From an uncultured Caulobacterales bacterium (GTDB lineage: Bacteria > Pseudomonadota > Alphaproteobacteria > Caulobacterales > Caulobacteraceae), in the NCBI GenBank assembly GCA_903840435.1, contig CAIMFV010000045.1:1-64000 (forward strand): 64,000 bases of DNA, given 5' to 3'. Of this stretch, positions 51,151 to 60,941 are shown one piece after another. How positions within the stretch are numbered: position 1 is the first letter of the stretch; each line of letters begins with the position of its first letter. The position numbers and the translations under genes were made by a program. The notes under the pieces are model-generated. The model ran no database searches. It saw nothing but the letters and a program-made list of their open reading frames with translations, and was not told the DNA's origin.

Positions 51151-52335
51151 TTAAACCAACTCGATCGCCATGGCGGTTGCCTCGCCGCCGCCGATGCACA
51201 GGCTGGCCAGACCGCGCGTCTGGCCTCGTGTCTCAAGGGCCGAGATCAGGGTTGCCAAGATGCGCGCGCCCGATGCGCCAATCGGATGGCCGAGCGCGCA
51301 GGCGCCACCGTGCACATTGAGCTTTTCAGACGGAATGCCCAACTCCTGCTGTGCAATCATGGCGACCACAGCAAAGGCCTCATTGACTTCAAACAGGTCA
51401 ACCGCATCGACACTCCAACCGGCGCGCTTGAGGGCTTTGCGCATGGCAGGCACCGGTGCGGTGGTGAAGAGGCTAGGCTCCTGCGCCGCCGCCGCGTGGG
51501 CGACGATTTTGGCCTTGATGGGCAGGCCCAAACGCTTGGCCACCGAGACGCGGGTGAGCACCAAGGCGGCGGCGCCATCGGAAATGGAGGAGGAATTGGC
51601 GGCGGTTACCGTGCCGTCCTTGGCGAAGGCTGGCTTCAAATGCGGGATCTTTTCCGGGTCAGCGCGTCCTGGCTGTTCGTCCTGCGTCACGCTGGCCACA
51701 CCCTTGCGCCCCTCAACCGAAACGGGCGTGATCTCACGATCAAAGGCGCCAGAGCTTTGTGCGTCACGCGCCCGTCGCAAGGACTGAAGCGCAAAGGCAT
51801 CCATGTCTTGGCGGGAAAACTGATAGGCCCGCGCTGCGTCCTCGGCAAAGGCCCCCATCAACTTGCCGGGTTGGTAGGCGTCTTCCAGGCCGTCGAGATA
51901 CATGCTGTCGGACGCCACATCGTGGCCAATCCGGGCGCCCTCGCGGTGCTTGGCCAGAAGATAGGGGGCACGCGACATGCTCTCCATCCCCCCCGCCACC
52001 ACGATGTCCGCCGAGCCCGCCAGCAACGTGTCATGGGCAAGGATCGCCGCCTGCATGCCGGATCCGCACATTTTGTTGACAGTGGTCGCCGTGACGCCGA
52101 GTGGCAACCCTGCCCCTAGTGCGGCTTGCCGTGCTGGAGCTTGGCCAAGACCGGCGGGCAGGACGCAGCCCATGAAGATTTCGTCCACCCGGTCTGCATC
52201 GAGCCCCACCCGCGCCAAGGCGGCCTTTACGGCACAGGCGCCCAAAGCGGTCGCCTTGACCGAGGCGAGCACCCCTTGAAAAGCCCCCATCGGGGTTCTG
52301 GCATAGTCGAGGATGACTACCGGATCGGCGGACAT
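51151..52335 (-). CDS. acetyl-CoA C-acetyltransferase (thiolase)
   Basis: 394 residues. Nucleophilic cysteine C90 in NKMCGSGMQA, the histidine motif GGACALGHPIGASGARI and the second cysteine LCIGGGEATAM near the end are all in place. Homotetrameric biosynthetic-type thiolase that condenses two acetyl-CoA to acetoacetyl-CoA or cleaves it. Symbols phaA or atoB would fit. No phaB/phaC genes are adjacent; the hydroxybutyryl-CoA dehydrogenase at 25903 may act with it. mnmA lies just upstream (14-base gap, same strand). Confidence 0.95.
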   Translation of the reverse strand: MSADPVVILDYARTPMGAFQGVLASVKATALGACAVKAALARVGLDADRVDEIFMGCVLPAGLGQAPARQAALGAGLPLGVTATTVNKMCGSGMQAAILAHDTLLAGSADIVVAGGMESMSRAPYLLAKHREGARIGHDVASDSMYLDGLEDAYQPGKLMGAFAEDAARAYQFSRQDMDAFALQSLRRARDAQSSGAFDREITPVSVEGRKGVASVTQDEQPGRADPEKIPHLKPAFAKDGTVTAANSSSISDGAAALVLTRVSVAKRLGLPIKAKIVAHAAAAQEPSLFTTAPVPAMRKALKRAGWSVDAVDLFEVNEAFAVVAMIAQQELGIPSEKLNVHGGACALGHPIGASGARILATLISALETRGQTRGLASLCIGGGEATAMAIELV

Positions 52336-52349
52336 GGCGGGGTCTCCGA

Positions 52350-53543
52350 TTAGCAGGTGAAGGGGGTGCGTTGGGTATCGGTGATGAAGCCACCCCCTAA
52401 GACCCGGCTTGGCGCGCCAGGGTCATAGAGGACGCAAGCCTGGCCTGGGCTGACGCCCTCCTCAGGTCCATCAAAGCGCAAGCGCACGGCACCGTCTTCG
52501 ACCACCAAATGGGCGGGAGCCGGATCGCGCGTCGAGCGTACCCGCGCCAAAACGGCCCGCCCTTGGACGGCGGCGTCGCGAATATCTGACGTATCGCCCA
52601 GCCAATTGATCTCTTTCAGCGCCAAGCTTTCGGTCAACAAGGCTTCGCGCGGTCCGACGATAACTTCGCGCCGCGCCGCATCGAGGGCGACGACAAACAG
52701 CGGCTCGCCGACAGCAACATTGAGACCCCGTCTTTGGCCGACCGTATAGCGGCTGACGCCCTCGTGCCGTCCGAGGATGCGCCCATCAAGGTGGCGAATG
52801 TCACCTGCCCCCGCCGCATTGGGTCGCAGTCGGTCAATGAGGGTGGCATAGGCGCCGTCCGGCACAAAGCAGATGTCTTGACTATCGGGCTTGTGGGCGA
52901 CGGCTAAACCCATGGCGTCCGCCGTCTCGCGCACGAGGGTTTTCGGCAGATCCCCCAGCGGAAAACGCAGGAAGCCCAGTTGCTCGCGGGTGGTGGCGAA
53001 AAGAAAATAGCTTTGGTCGCGGCTTGCATCGACGGCGCGATGTAATTCCGGTCCCGCCGCGCCCTCCGCACGTCGAACATAGTGACCTGTGGCTAAGGCA
53101 GTCGCGCCGAGATCGCGCGCCACTTCCGCCAGATCGCGAAACTTGACCGTCTGGTTACAGCGGATGCAGGGCACAGGCGTTTCGCCGCGCAGATAGCTGT
53201 CGGCGAAATCGTCAATCACGTCCTGACGAAACCGGCTTTCATAGTCGAGCACATAGTGGGCAATGCCAATGCGCTCGGCAGCGGAACGGGCGTCGCGAAT
53301 ATCTTGCCCGGCGCAGCAGGCCCCGGCCCGCTTCACCGCCGCGCCGTGGTCATAGAGTTGCAAGGTGACGCCGACCACCTCATAGCCTGCTGCATGCAGG
53401 ACCGCAGCGACGACGGTGGAGTCGACGCCGCCCGACATGGCCGCAACCACCCGTGCCCCCTCAGGCAAGCCAACGGCGTCCCGCGCAGCGGCGGTCACGC
53501 GCGCGAGCGTTGCTAAAGGAAGGGACGTGGCAGAGCTTAACAT
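52350..53543 (-). CDS. mnmA: tRNA 2-thiouridine(34) synthase
   Basis: 397 residues. PP-loop [17 protein letters not shown] at the start, first catalytic cysteine in [22 protein letters not shown], and second catalytic cysteine in [10 protein letters not shown]; the C-terminal barrel with [12 protein letters not shown] binds tRNA. It adds sulfur to the wobble uridine of Glu, Gln and Lys tRNAs. The first ATG gives [16 protein letters not shown] before the PP-loop, slightly longer than average. Between uvrC upstream and the thiolase downstream. Confidence 0.96.
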   Translation of the reverse strand: MLSSATSLPLATLARVTAAARDAVGLPEGARVVAAMSGGVDSTVVAAVLHAAGYEVVGVTLQLYDHGAAVKRAGACCAGQDIRDARSAAERIGIAHYVLDYESRFRQDVIDDFADSYLRGETPVPCIRCNQTVKFRDLAEVARDLGATALATGHYVRRAEGAAGPELHRAVDASRDQSYFLFATTREQLGFLRFPLGDLPKTLVRETADAMGLAVAHKPDSQDICFVPDGAYATLIDRLRPNAAGAGDIRHLDGRILGRHEGVSRYTVGQRRGLNVAVGEPLFVVALDAARREVIVGPREALLTESLALKEINWLGDTSDIRDAAVQGRAVLARVRSTRDPAPAHLVVEDGAVRLRFDGPEEGVSPGQACVLYDPGAPSRVLGGGFITDTQRTPFTC

Positions 53544-53582
53544 CGCGTCGATGTAAGGCTTTGCACGGCCTTTGGCGAGGGG

Positions 53583-55496
53583 TTAGCTCGGTCGAAAAAA
53601 ATTGTGGATGCGTTCGGCCAGTGCCGCCGAGACGCCTTCAACCTTCATCAGATCGGCGACGGCGGCTCGCTCCACCCCGCGCGCCGAGCCAAAGGCATGC
53701 AGCAAGGCCCGTTTACGCGCCGGCCCGACCCCTTCAATCTCATCTAAGGGGTTTTTGACCATTTCAGCCGACCGTTTGGCCCGATGGGTCCCTATGGCAA
53801 ACCGGTGCGCCTCGTCGCGCAAGCGTTGCAAATAATAGAGCACCGGCGATTTGGGTTCGAGCATGAAGGGCGGCGCGCCCACCGGAAAAAAGTGCTCGCG
53901 GCCCGCATCGCGATCCGGGCCCTTGGCCACCCCGACAATGGGAATATCATCAACGCCTAAGTCCTGCGCCACGGAAATCACCGCGTCCAACTGGCCCTTG
54001 CCACCATCAATGAGGATGAGGTCAGGGCGGCGCGTGCCATCGCCATCGGCCTCCTCGCGCACCAGCCGAGCAAAACGGCGGCTCAACACTTCGCGCATCA
54101 TGGCATAGTCGTCACCGGGCGTGAGCTCGGTGCTTTTAATATTGAACTTGCGATATTGCGACTTCTCAAACCCTTCGGGTCCAGCAACGATCATCGCCCC
54201 AACCGCGTTCGTGCCTTGGATGTGGCTATTGTCATAGACCTCGATCCGCGATGGCGGGGCGTCCAAGCCGAAGGTTTCGGCCACACCGGCGAGCAACTTC
54301 GCCTGGGCTGAGCCCTCCGCCATGCGCCGCCCCAAGGCTTCACGGGCATTATTCAGCGCGTCCGCCATCAGGCTTGCCTTTTCGCCCCGCTGCGGGCGGA
54401 GGATCTCAACCTTGCGACCGGCCTTTTCGCTTAAGGCCAAGCTGAGCAAAGCTTGGTTTGGCAAATCATGGCTGACCAGAATCAGAGCCGGCGAGGTACG
54501 GTCGCCGTAAAACTGGCCAAGGAAGGCGTCGAGAATGTCACCGTCTTCATCGGTGCGGTCGACTCGCGGAAAATAGGCGCGATTGCCCCAATTCTGACCG
54601 GCGCGGAAGAAGAACACCTGAACGCAAGCCTGTCCGCCCTCAGCGCTCAAGGCAAATACGTCCGCCGCTTCCAAGGTTTCGGGATTGACGCCTTGCTCAG
54701 CCGTAATGGCGGAAAGCGCACGGATCCGGTCCCGCAAGCGGGCTGCGGTCTCAAATTCCAGCGCGTCCGAGGCCTCCTGCATGTCGGTGGACAGCCCATT
54801 CAGGACAGCGCGGCTCTTGCCCTTGAGAAATTGGTGCGCCTCATCGACCAGTTGGCCATAGGCGTCAAGACTGACCTCGCCAACACAGGGTGCACTACAC
54901 CGTTTGATCTGGTGCAACATGCAAGGCCGCGTGCGACTGTCATAGACGGCGTCGGAGCAGGAGCGCAGCAGGAAGGCCTTTTGCAGCGTATTCAAGGTGC
55001 GATTGACCGCCCAGGCCGAGGCAAAGGGGCCAAAATACTCGCCCGGCAGGGTATGGGCGCCGCGATGCTTGGTAATCTGCGGCGCAGCGTGGTTGCGGCG
55101 GATAAGGATTTCCGGAAAGCTTTTGTCATCGCGCAACAGCACATTGAAGCGCGGCTTGAGAGATTTGATCAGATTGATTTCTAACAGCAGCGCCTCGGTC
55201 TCGGTGCGGGTGGTGACCACGACGAGGCCCCGGGTCTGATGGACCATATGGGCGATACGCTGGGTGTGAAACCGGCCTTGGGCGTACTGGCTCACCCGCT
55301 TCTTGAGCGACCGTGCCTTGCCGACATAGAGGACCTCGCCGCCCTCGCCGAGCATGCGATAGACGCCCGGACGGTCCGGCAACCGCTTCACCTCGTCCAC
55401 AAGCAGCGCCATGCCCGTCAGAGCGGGCGCTGAGCCGGGTTGGAGGTCCGCAGTTTCGGGCGAAGCCGGATCAGACAGATCAGATAGATCAGACAT
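53583..55496 (-). CDS. uvrC: excinuclease ABC subunit C
   Basis: 637 residues. GIY-YIG nuclease ([20 protein letters not shown], about 38-57), a cysteine cluster around [27 protein letters not shown], a UVR segment ([17 protein letters not shown]), the RNase H-like C-terminal nuclease with [20 protein letters not shown] and [14 protein letters not shown], and helix-hairpin-helix motifs at the end ([17 protein letters not shown]). It makes both incisions in nucleotide excision repair. No alphaproteobacterial LexA box (GTTC-N7-GTTC) was found in front. Confidence 0.97.
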   Translation of the reverse strand: MSDLSDLSDPASPETADLQPGSAPALTGMALLVDEVKRLPDRPGVYRMLGEGGEVLYVGKARSLKKRVSQYAQGRFHTQRIAHMVHQTRGLVVVTTRTETEALLLEINLIKSLKPRFNVLLRDDKSFPEILIRRNHAAPQITKHRGAHTLPGEYFGPFASAWAVNRTLNTLQKAFLLRSCSDAVYDSRTRPCMLHQIKRCSAPCVGEVSLDAYGQLVDEAHQFLKGKSRAVLNGLSTDMQEASDALEFETAARLRDRIRALSAITAEQGVNPETLEAADVFALSAEGGQACVQVFFFRAGQNWGNRAYFPRVDRTDEDGDILDAFLGQFYGDRTSPALILVSHDLPNQALLSLALSEKAGRKVEILRPQRGEKASLMADALNNAREALGRRMAEGSAQAKLLAGVAETFGLDAPPSRIEVYDNSHIQGTNAVGAMIVAGPEGFEKSQYRKFNIKSTELTPGDDYAMMREVLSRRFARLVREEADGDGTRRPDLILIDGGKGQLDAVISVAQDLGVDDIPIVGVAKGPDRDAGREHFFPVGAPPFMLEPKSPVLYYLQRLRDEAHRFAIGTHRAKRSAEMVKNPLDEIEGVGPARKRALLHAFGSARGVERAAVADLMKVEGVSAALAERIHNFFRPS

Positions 55497-55648
55497 GGAG
55501 GAAAATTAGGGTGATGCGCCGCGAATGGCTAGAAGGTGATGGGCGAGACCCTTCACTTTCGGCCAAAGAACGCTCATTTCAAGGAGGCTGAGGCGGTTTC
55601 GCCTTGGGTTCGCCGTTCAACAGGAGCCGCGCCCTGACATTGCATTCG

Positions 55649-56440
55649 ATGACACCGATCTTGATCTTAGGCGCAGGTCGCATGGGTGGTGCCATTGCCG
55701 CGGGTCTAGCGGCGGCCAAGGCCTATGCCCCCGACGCCTTCCTCCTGGTCGATCCGCATCCGGGCGCGGAAGCTCTAGATCTTGCGGCAAGGGGTGCGCG
55801 GCTTAATCCGCCACTTGGCGAGCTTGCCCAGGCGAGAACGGTTGTCTTGGCCGTCAAACCGCAAACTTGGCGGGAGGCCGCCAAGCTCTACGCACCCCAC
55901 CTGCGGCCTGATGCGACCCTCATTTCCATTGCGGCGGGCGTCAGTTGCAGCGACCTTGCCGCTGCCTTTACAACTCAAGTGATTGCCCGGGTCATGCCAA
56001 CCACGGCGGTTGCAATTTCCAAGGGCGTTGCCAGCATTTGGAGCGCCTCCGAAATTGGCCGCACCACCGCAGCGACGCTTTTCCGCCCCTTAGGTCGGGT
56101 TGTGGAATTGCCAGACGAGCGGTTTATGGACGCCGCCACGGCGGTTTCGGGATCGGGGCCTGCCTATCTCTATGCCCTGGCCGAAGCGATGAGTGCTGCG
56201 GGCGTTGCGCAGGGCCTTGCGCCGGATGCAGCGGCTGAGCTCGCCCGCGCGACCCTGATCGGCGCTGCCGCCCTGATGGAGGCAAGCCCCCTTTCGCCTG
56301 CCGAATTGCGCGCCCAGGTCACCTCTCCTGGCGGCACAACTGCGGCTGCCTTGAGCGTATTGCAAGGCGAGCAGGGCTTGCCACAGCTTATGACCAAGGC
56401 CGTCGCCGCGGCAGTGGCGCGGGCAAGGGAACTTGGGTGA
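55649..56440 (+). CDS. proC: pyrroline-5-carboxylate reductase
   Basis: 263 residues. NADP-binding start ILILGAGRMGGAIAAGLA, then VVLAVKPQTWREAA, ARVMPTTAVAISKG and the C-terminal signature AVSGSGPAYLYALAEAMSAAGV with QVTSPGGTTAAALSVL. Last step of proline synthesis. The ATG at 55649 gives the family start; the frame is open to 55604 and a TTG at 55640 is an alternative. Its leader contains a short hairpin AGGCG-GTTT-CGCCT (55591-55604). A TetR-like gene follows 16 bases later. Confidence 0.95.
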   Translation: MTPILILGAGRMGGAIAAGLAAAKAYAPDAFLLVDPHPGAEALDLAARGARLNPPLGELAQARTVVLAVKPQTWREAAKLYAPHLRPDATLISIAAGVSCSDLAAAFTTQVIARVMPTTAVAISKGVASIWSASEIGRTTAATLFRPLGRVVELPDERFMDAATAVSGSGPAYLYALAEAMSAAGVAQGLAPDAAAELARATLIGAAALMEASPLSPAELRAQVTSPGGTTAAALSVLQGEQGLPQLMTKAVAAAVARARELG

Positions 56441-56456
56441 AGAAAGGCGTCGAGAC

Positions 56457-57029
56457 ATGACCGTATTGGACAATCCCGCCCCCGCTGATGTGCAGGGCCT
56501 TGCCTGTCACGCCGCCTTGGAGCTGGCGGCCCAGCGCCCGTGGAACGACATTACGCTGCGCGACATTGCCGCGGCGGGCGGCGTCGACTTTGCCGATCTC
56601 TATGCGGCGACGCCGGGAAAGGCGCCCCTGTTGCGCAAGATCGCCGCCCAACTCGATCAAACGGCCCTGAAAGCAGGCGAGTTTGACGGAAGCCTCGACG
56701 TGCATGACCGGCTGTTTGAAGCGGTGATGGCGCGGCTGGAGGCAATGGGGCCTCACAGGGCAGCGCTTTTGTCTATTGCCCGCTCAGATGGACTGGCAGC
56801 GTTGGCGCCCCGCCTGCCCTTGACAGCTCAGGCCCTGTTGGAGGCGGCTGGCATCGATACGGGTGGCTTGCGCGGCCCCGGGCGCGTTGCAGCGATGACG
56901 ATGGCCTGGCTGGCGATTTTGCAAGTCTGGCGCGCCGACGAAGGGGCGCTCAACCGCACCATGGCCGAGGTCGACCGGCAACTGAAGACCCTGCGCAAAA
57001 GGCTGAAACGCGTCGGCCTCGGTTATTGA
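56457..57029 (+). CDS. TetR/COQ9-like helical protein
   Basis: 190 residues, ATG at 56457 with AAAGG about ten bases upstream; the frame opens at a TTG at 56433. The N-terminus resembles a TetR helix-turn-helix (WNDITLRDIAAAGGVDFADLYAATPGKAPLL), with an unusual DFADLYAATPGK where HTH proteins have a Tyr-Tyr-His-Phe motif. The C-terminus WLAILQVWRADEGALNRTMAEVDRQL recalls the COQ9 family, whose members share the TetR fold but bind lipids and help ubiquinone synthesis. A TetR-type regulator is the other reading. It probably forms an operon with proC. Confidence 0.7.
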   Translation: MTVLDNPAPADVQGLACHAALELAAQRPWNDITLRDIAAAGGVDFADLYAATPGKAPLLRKIAAQLDQTALKAGEFDGSLDVHDRLFEAVMARLEAMGPHRAALLSIARSDGLAALAPRLPLTAQALLEAAGIDTGGLRGPGRVAAMTMAWLAILQVWRADEGALNRTMAEVDRQLKTLRKRLKRVGLGY

Positions 57030-57114
57030 CGGCCAAGACCGCGGCAAGGCGATTTAAGCTCCCAGCCGTTGCTCAGAGGCGCCGACCGAGAGCCAAAATC
57101 CGCGTTGTCTCGTC

Positions 57115-57534
57115 TTAGCCGACGATTTGCTCGGCTGAGAAGAACTGACCGATTTCAAGCGCGGCGTTTTCTTGCGAATCCGAGCCGTGCACCGAGTTTT
57201 CGCCGACATTGAGCGCGAACAGTTTGCGCAACGTGCCTTCAGCGGCGTTTTCCGGATTGGTCGCACCCATGATTTCGCGATAACGGGCAACGGCATTTTC
57301 GCCTTCCAAGACCTGCACCACGACGGGCTCAGAGGTCATGGTTTCAACCAGCTCGCCAAAAAACGGCCGTTCCTTATGGACGCCGTAAAACTGTTCGGCC
57401 TGGGCGCGGGTCATGTGAATCCGGCGCTGAGCGACAATTCGTAGTCCAGCGCCTTCGATGACGGCGTTGATCTGCCCGGTCAGGTTGCGGCGCGTGGCGT
57501 CGGGCTTGATGATGGAAAAGGTGCGCTCAGTCAT
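57115..57534 (-). CDS. ndk: nucleoside diphosphate kinase
   Basis: 139 residues, the normal length. [18 protein letters not shown] at the start, catalytic H116 in [18 protein letters not shown] and the Kpn-loop region [14 protein letters not shown]. It transfers gamma-phosphate between nucleoside triphosphates and diphosphates in the cytoplasm. Single gene, convergent with the TetR/COQ9-like gene and divergent from the ABC-F gene; the 151-base gap upstream holds no recognisable site beyond GC-rich sequence. Confidence 0.97.
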   Translation of the reverse strand: MTERTFSIIKPDATRRNLTGQINAVIEGAGLRIVAQRRIHMTRAQAEQFYGVHKERPFFGELVETMTSEPVVVQVLEGENAVARYREIMGATNPENAAEGTLRKLFALNVGENSVHGSDSQENAALEIGQFFSAEQIVG

Positions 57535-57685
57535 GAAGGCCTTCGCTTAAGCTTGCGTTTGGTGGAGGTCGCGGGCTTATAGCGGCGGCCTGACCAAAGT
57601 CCAAGCTGTTCTCACCCATTTTGGACGGGAGCGCGCCATTCCCGCGCCGCCGCCCGCCAGATTTTCACATTTGAGCCCCTGACCC

Positions 57686-59605
57686 ATGTTGCAAATCAAG
57701 TCCCTGACCTTCGACGCCTGGGGGCGGCGCTTTTTCAATCAGGCAAGCGTCACCCTAGGCCCCGGCGCCAAGGTCGGGCTCGTCGGACGTAATGGCGCGG
57801 GCAAGTCGACCCTGTTCCGGCTGATCAAGGGCGAGTTCACGCCGGGCGAAGGTGAGATCAGCCTGCCCAAACGGGCGCGCATGGCCAGTGTTGATCAGGA
57901 ACATCCCGCGACGCCTGTGTCGCTCATCGACACCATTTTGGCCGCCCATGAGGAAAGGGCCTCCCTGCTCGCCGCTCTCGACACCGCGCCGCCGGAAGAG
58001 CTTGGCGAAATCTATGTGCGCCTGGACGAGATCGAGTCTGACCGCGCGCCCTCGCGTGCGGCGGAAATCCTCACGGGACTAGGCTTTAGCCAGCGCGACC
58101 TGTCGCGGCCCATGGCGGAGTTTTCCGGCGGATGGCGGATGCGGGTGGCCTTGGCCGCCGCCCTGTTCGCTGAACCGGACCTGATGCTGCTCGACGAGCC
58201 GACCAATTATCTCGACCTCGAAGGCGCGTTGTGGCTGGAAGCGCGGTTGAAAAAATATCCGCACACGGCCTTGATTATCAGCCACGACCGGGAGCTGTTG
58301 AACAACTCGACGGACCAGATCCTGCATCTGACCCAAGCCCGCCTCGACCTCTATACCGGCGGCTATGACGCCTTTGAAAAGGCCCGCGCCGAAAAGCTGC
58401 GCTTGGCGGAAGCGGCAAGCGTAAAACAAGAGGCCGAACGCGCCCACCTGCAATCCTTTGTCGACCGATTTCGCGCCAAGGCCTCCAAGGCGAGCCAAGC
58501 CCAATCCCGGCTGAAGCGGCTGGCAAAGCTCGAACCCGTCTCGCTCCCGCCCGGCGAGCGGGTCGCGCCCTTCATCCTGCCGTCGCCGGAAAAGCCCCTG
58601 CCGCCGCCTCTGGTGCGCTTGGAGGGCGTCTCTACCGGCTATGACGGCCAGCCGATCTTGAAACGCTTGACGCTTCGGCTGGATCTCGACGACCGGATTG
58701 GCCTTCTCGGTGTTAATGGCGCGGGCAAGTCGACCTTCGCCAAACTGATCGCCGGTGCGCTGACGCCCCTGTCTGGCCACATGGCCAGGGATCGCCGCTT
58801 AGAGGTCGGCTGGTTCCACCAGCACCAGATCGAAGCCCTCGACCCCACCGATACGGCCTTCCAAATCTTACGTCGGGAACGCCCCGACTCGAGCGAAAGC
58901 CAAACCCGGTCAAAGCTTGCCCAATTCGGCCTCGCCTATGATCGACAAGACGTCACCGTCGCCAATCTGTCGGGTGGCGAGCGCGCGCGGCTATTACTCA
59001 ATCTGGTGGCGATGCAGGCGCCTCACTTGCTCATTCTCGATGAGCCGACCAACCACCTCGATATTGATAGCCGCCGCGCCCTCCTCGACGCGCTGAATGA
59101 CTATCGCGGCGCGGTTATTCTCATCACGCACGATCGGTCCTTGATGGAATTGGTCGCCGACCGGCTCTGGCTCGCGGCAGACGGAACCATTGCCCCGTTT
59201 GACGGCGATATGGACGACTATGCCAAGTTCGTCCTCGACCGGGCGCGGATGGCGGCCAAGGCTGCTGCACAGGAAGGCGCACTCGAAAAACCCAAGGCCG
59301 AAGCGGCGCCCGTCGCACTGCAAGCCCCCGCCCGCTTAAGTCCGCGCAAGGCGCTGGCCGTGCTGGGCCCTCTGAAGAAAAAGCTCGAAGCGATTGAGGG
59401 TCGGGTGTCGCGCGCCACAGACGAAGTGGCCGAGCTCGACAAACACCTCCTCGCTCCCAACCTCTTTACCCGCGACCCGGTCGGCGCGCGCCTCCTGACC
59501 GAGAAACGCACCATCGCTGCGAAAAAACTCGAGGCCGCCGAGGCCGAATGGATCGCCGCCGCCGAGGCCTTAGAAGCCGCCAAACGCGAGATCGGCGCGG
59601 ATTGA
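57686..59605 (+). CDS. ABC-F family ATP-binding protein (Uup-like)
   Basis: 639 residues with two ABC ATPase domains: Walker A GRNGAGKSTLF (about 34-44) and GVNGAGKSTFA (about 345-355), signatures EFSGGWRMR and NLSGGERAR, and Walker B MLLLDEPTNYLD and LLILDEPTNHLD, plus the inter-domain linker rich in Arg/Lys (FRAKASKASQAQSRLKRL). There are no membrane segments. A C-terminal coiled coil of about 100 residues suggests the Uup branch. ABC-F proteins act on ribosomes or on branched DNA; the exact role is uncertain. Confidence 0.92.
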   Translation: MLQIKSLTFDAWGRRFFNQASVTLGPGAKVGLVGRNGAGKSTLFRLIKGEFTPGEGEISLPKRARMASVDQEHPATPVSLIDTILAAHEERASLLAALDTAPPEELGEIYVRLDEIESDRAPSRAAEILTGLGFSQRDLSRPMAEFSGGWRMRVALAAALFAEPDLMLLDEPTNYLDLEGALWLEARLKKYPHTALIISHDRELLNNSTDQILHLTQARLDLYTGGYDAFEKARAEKLRLAEAASVKQEAERAHLQSFVDRFRAKASKASQAQSRLKRLAKLEPVSLPPGERVAPFILPSPEKPLPPPLVRLEGVSTGYDGQPILKRLTLRLDLDDRIGLLGVNGAGKSTFAKLIAGALTPLSGHMARDRRLEVGWFHQHQIEALDPTDTAFQILRRERPDSSESQTRSKLAQFGLAYDRQDVTVANLSGGERARLLLNLVAMQAPHLLILDEPTNHLDIDSRRALLDALNDYRGAVILITHDRSLMELVADRLWLAADGTIAPFDGDMDDYAKFVLDRARMAAKAAAQEGALEKPKAEAAPVALQAPARLSPRKALAVLGPLKKKLEAIEGRVSRATDEVAELDKHLLAPNLFTRDPVGARLLTEKRTIAAKKLEAAEAEWIAAAEALEAAKREIGAD

Positions 59606-59653
59606 GGTCGCTGCGAGCCGCCAGCGTACCTGCCGCTTGCATAACTGTGTATA

Positions 59654-59659
59654 TATAAT
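59654..59659 (+). promoter_or_regulatory. consensus -10 (TATAAT) for the GntR-ABC operon, near-leaderless
   Basis: A perfect TATAAT inside an A+T-rich GTATATATAATATGC run; no good -35 at 16-18 bases. Transcription would begin about seven bases later, only four or five bases before the ATG at 59671, so the mRNA would be essentially leaderless. The A+T-rich tract is also a candidate GntR autoregulatory operator. Confidence 0.45.
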
Positions 59660-59670
59660 ATGCTCAGTAT

Positions 59671-60066
59671 ATGGTAACAACCAACCTCGGCCCCATCTCC
59701 GCGGCGGCTCCCGGAGCGCTCTATGAACAGGTCGCGCGGGCCGTTCGTCGGGAGGTGGCGGCCGGCCGATTGAAGCCCGGCGACGCCTTGCCGTCAGTGC
59801 GAGCGCTCGCGGCGACCCTGCTGGTCAGCGTCATCACCATAAAGCGGGCCTATGCCGAGCTTGAGCAAGACGGCCTGATCTATATTCGCCAAGGCCTTGG
59901 CGCCTTCATCGCTGAAAAGGCCGAACGCGAGTTACAAAAATTGGAGGCCGACGCGGTGGGCGAAGCCCTGCGCCAAGCCGTGGCGGCGGCGCGCAAGGCG
60001 GGGCTGTCGCGTGACGCCGTTTTCGCCGCACTTTTCGCTGAATTCGAACGGGAGGACGCCAAATGA
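59671..60066 (+). CDS. GntR family regulator, YtrA type
   Basis: 131 residues. Winged-helix domain in the first ~80 residues: YEQVARAVRREVAAGRLKPG, LPSVRALAATLLVSVITIKR and YAELEQDGLIYIRQGLGAFI; the short helical C-terminus is the YtrA pattern (dimerisation only, no large effector domain). YtrA-type repressors usually control the ABC transporter genes behind them, as here: the ATPase gene starts in the ATGA overlap at 60063. No Shine-Dalgarno precedes the ATG, in line with a leaderless mRNA. Confidence 0.92.
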   Translation: MVTTNLGPISAAAPGALYEQVARAVRREVAAGRLKPGDALPSVRALAATLLVSVITIKRAYAELEQDGLIYIRQGLGAFIAEKAERELQKLEADAVGEALRQAVAAARKAGLSRDAVFAALFAEFEREDAK

Positions 60067-60932
60067 GCGACGCTGAACTTGCGATAGATGTGCAAGACGT
60101 CGTCTTAAAACTTGGTCGATTTACCCTCGGGCCGATCTCGCTTCAGGCCGAAACGGGCATGGTGCACGCCCTGATTGGCGCCAATGGCGCGGGCAAGACT
60201 ACCCTCATCGACACGATGATCGGTCTCGCCGAACCCGACTCTGGCGACCTGCGCATCCTTGGGCTGCGACGCGGGTCGGACGATGTGAAGATCAAGGCGC
60301 GCGTCGGCTATGTTTCTCCTAATCAGAATTTCGCACCCTGGGGAACCATAGGCCGCGCGCTCGACTTTATTAGCGGCTTTTATCCGGATTGGGATGATGG
60401 GCGGTGCCAGGATCTCCTCAATCGGTTCGGGCTCTTCAAACCGGCGAAAATATCAACACTTTCGTTTGGGGCGCGCACCAAGCTTAGCCTGGTCATGGCG
60501 CTGAGCCGCGATGCCGACCTGTTGCTGCTCGACGAGCCAACTGTGGGCCTCGACGCACAGGCTCGCCACCTGCTTTTCTCCGAACTGCTGAAGATCATGG
60601 AGCGGGGTGACAAGACCATCCTTATTTCCTCCCACGACCTCGTCGACCTTGAACGCATCGCCGACAGCGTGATCTTGATCCATAAGGGTCGGGTCAAGGC
60701 GCAAGGACGCATGGATGCTCTCACCAGCCGCTTTGTGCAAATCGACACGGAGGGCGGTGACATTGTCGCGCCCGGCTGGAAGCGTCTAAGCCGCACGGAG
60801 ACGCGCGCCACCTGGTTGGTGGATAGAGACATGAGCCGCACCAACCCCCTCCCCAACCCAGCGGACGTCAAATTGATCAGCGAGACCCCCCTCGCCTTGG
60901 AAGACCTCTTCCTCGCCCTGACGCAAGACTGA
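60063..60932 (+). CDS. ABC transporter ATP-binding protein
   Basis: 289 residues. Walker A GANGAGKTTLIDTM (from residue 39), Q-loop region VSPNQNFAPWG, signature LSFGARTKLSLVMAL (a variant: LSFGA instead of LSGGQ), Walker B LLLLDEPTVGLD and the H-loop ISSHDLVDLERIAD. The exporter-type ATPase resembles the CcmA/YtrB group. GGGAGG lies seven bases before the ATG. It overlaps the GntR gene by four bases and precedes the putative membrane subunit by nine bases. Confidence 0.92.
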   Translation: MSDAELAIDVQDVVLKLGRFTLGPISLQAETGMVHALIGANGAGKTTLIDTMIGLAEPDSGDLRILGLRRGSDDVKIKARVGYVSPNQNFAPWGTIGRALDFISGFYPDWDDGRCQDLLNRFGLFKPAKISTLSFGARTKLSLVMALSRDADLLLLDEPTVGLDAQARHLLFSELLKIMERGDKTILISSHDLVDLERIADSVILIHKGRVKAQGRMDALTSRFVQIDTEGGDIVAPGWKRLSRTETRATWLVDRDMSRTNPLPNPADVKLISETPLALEDLFLALTQD

Positions 60933-60941
60933 GTCCGCGCC

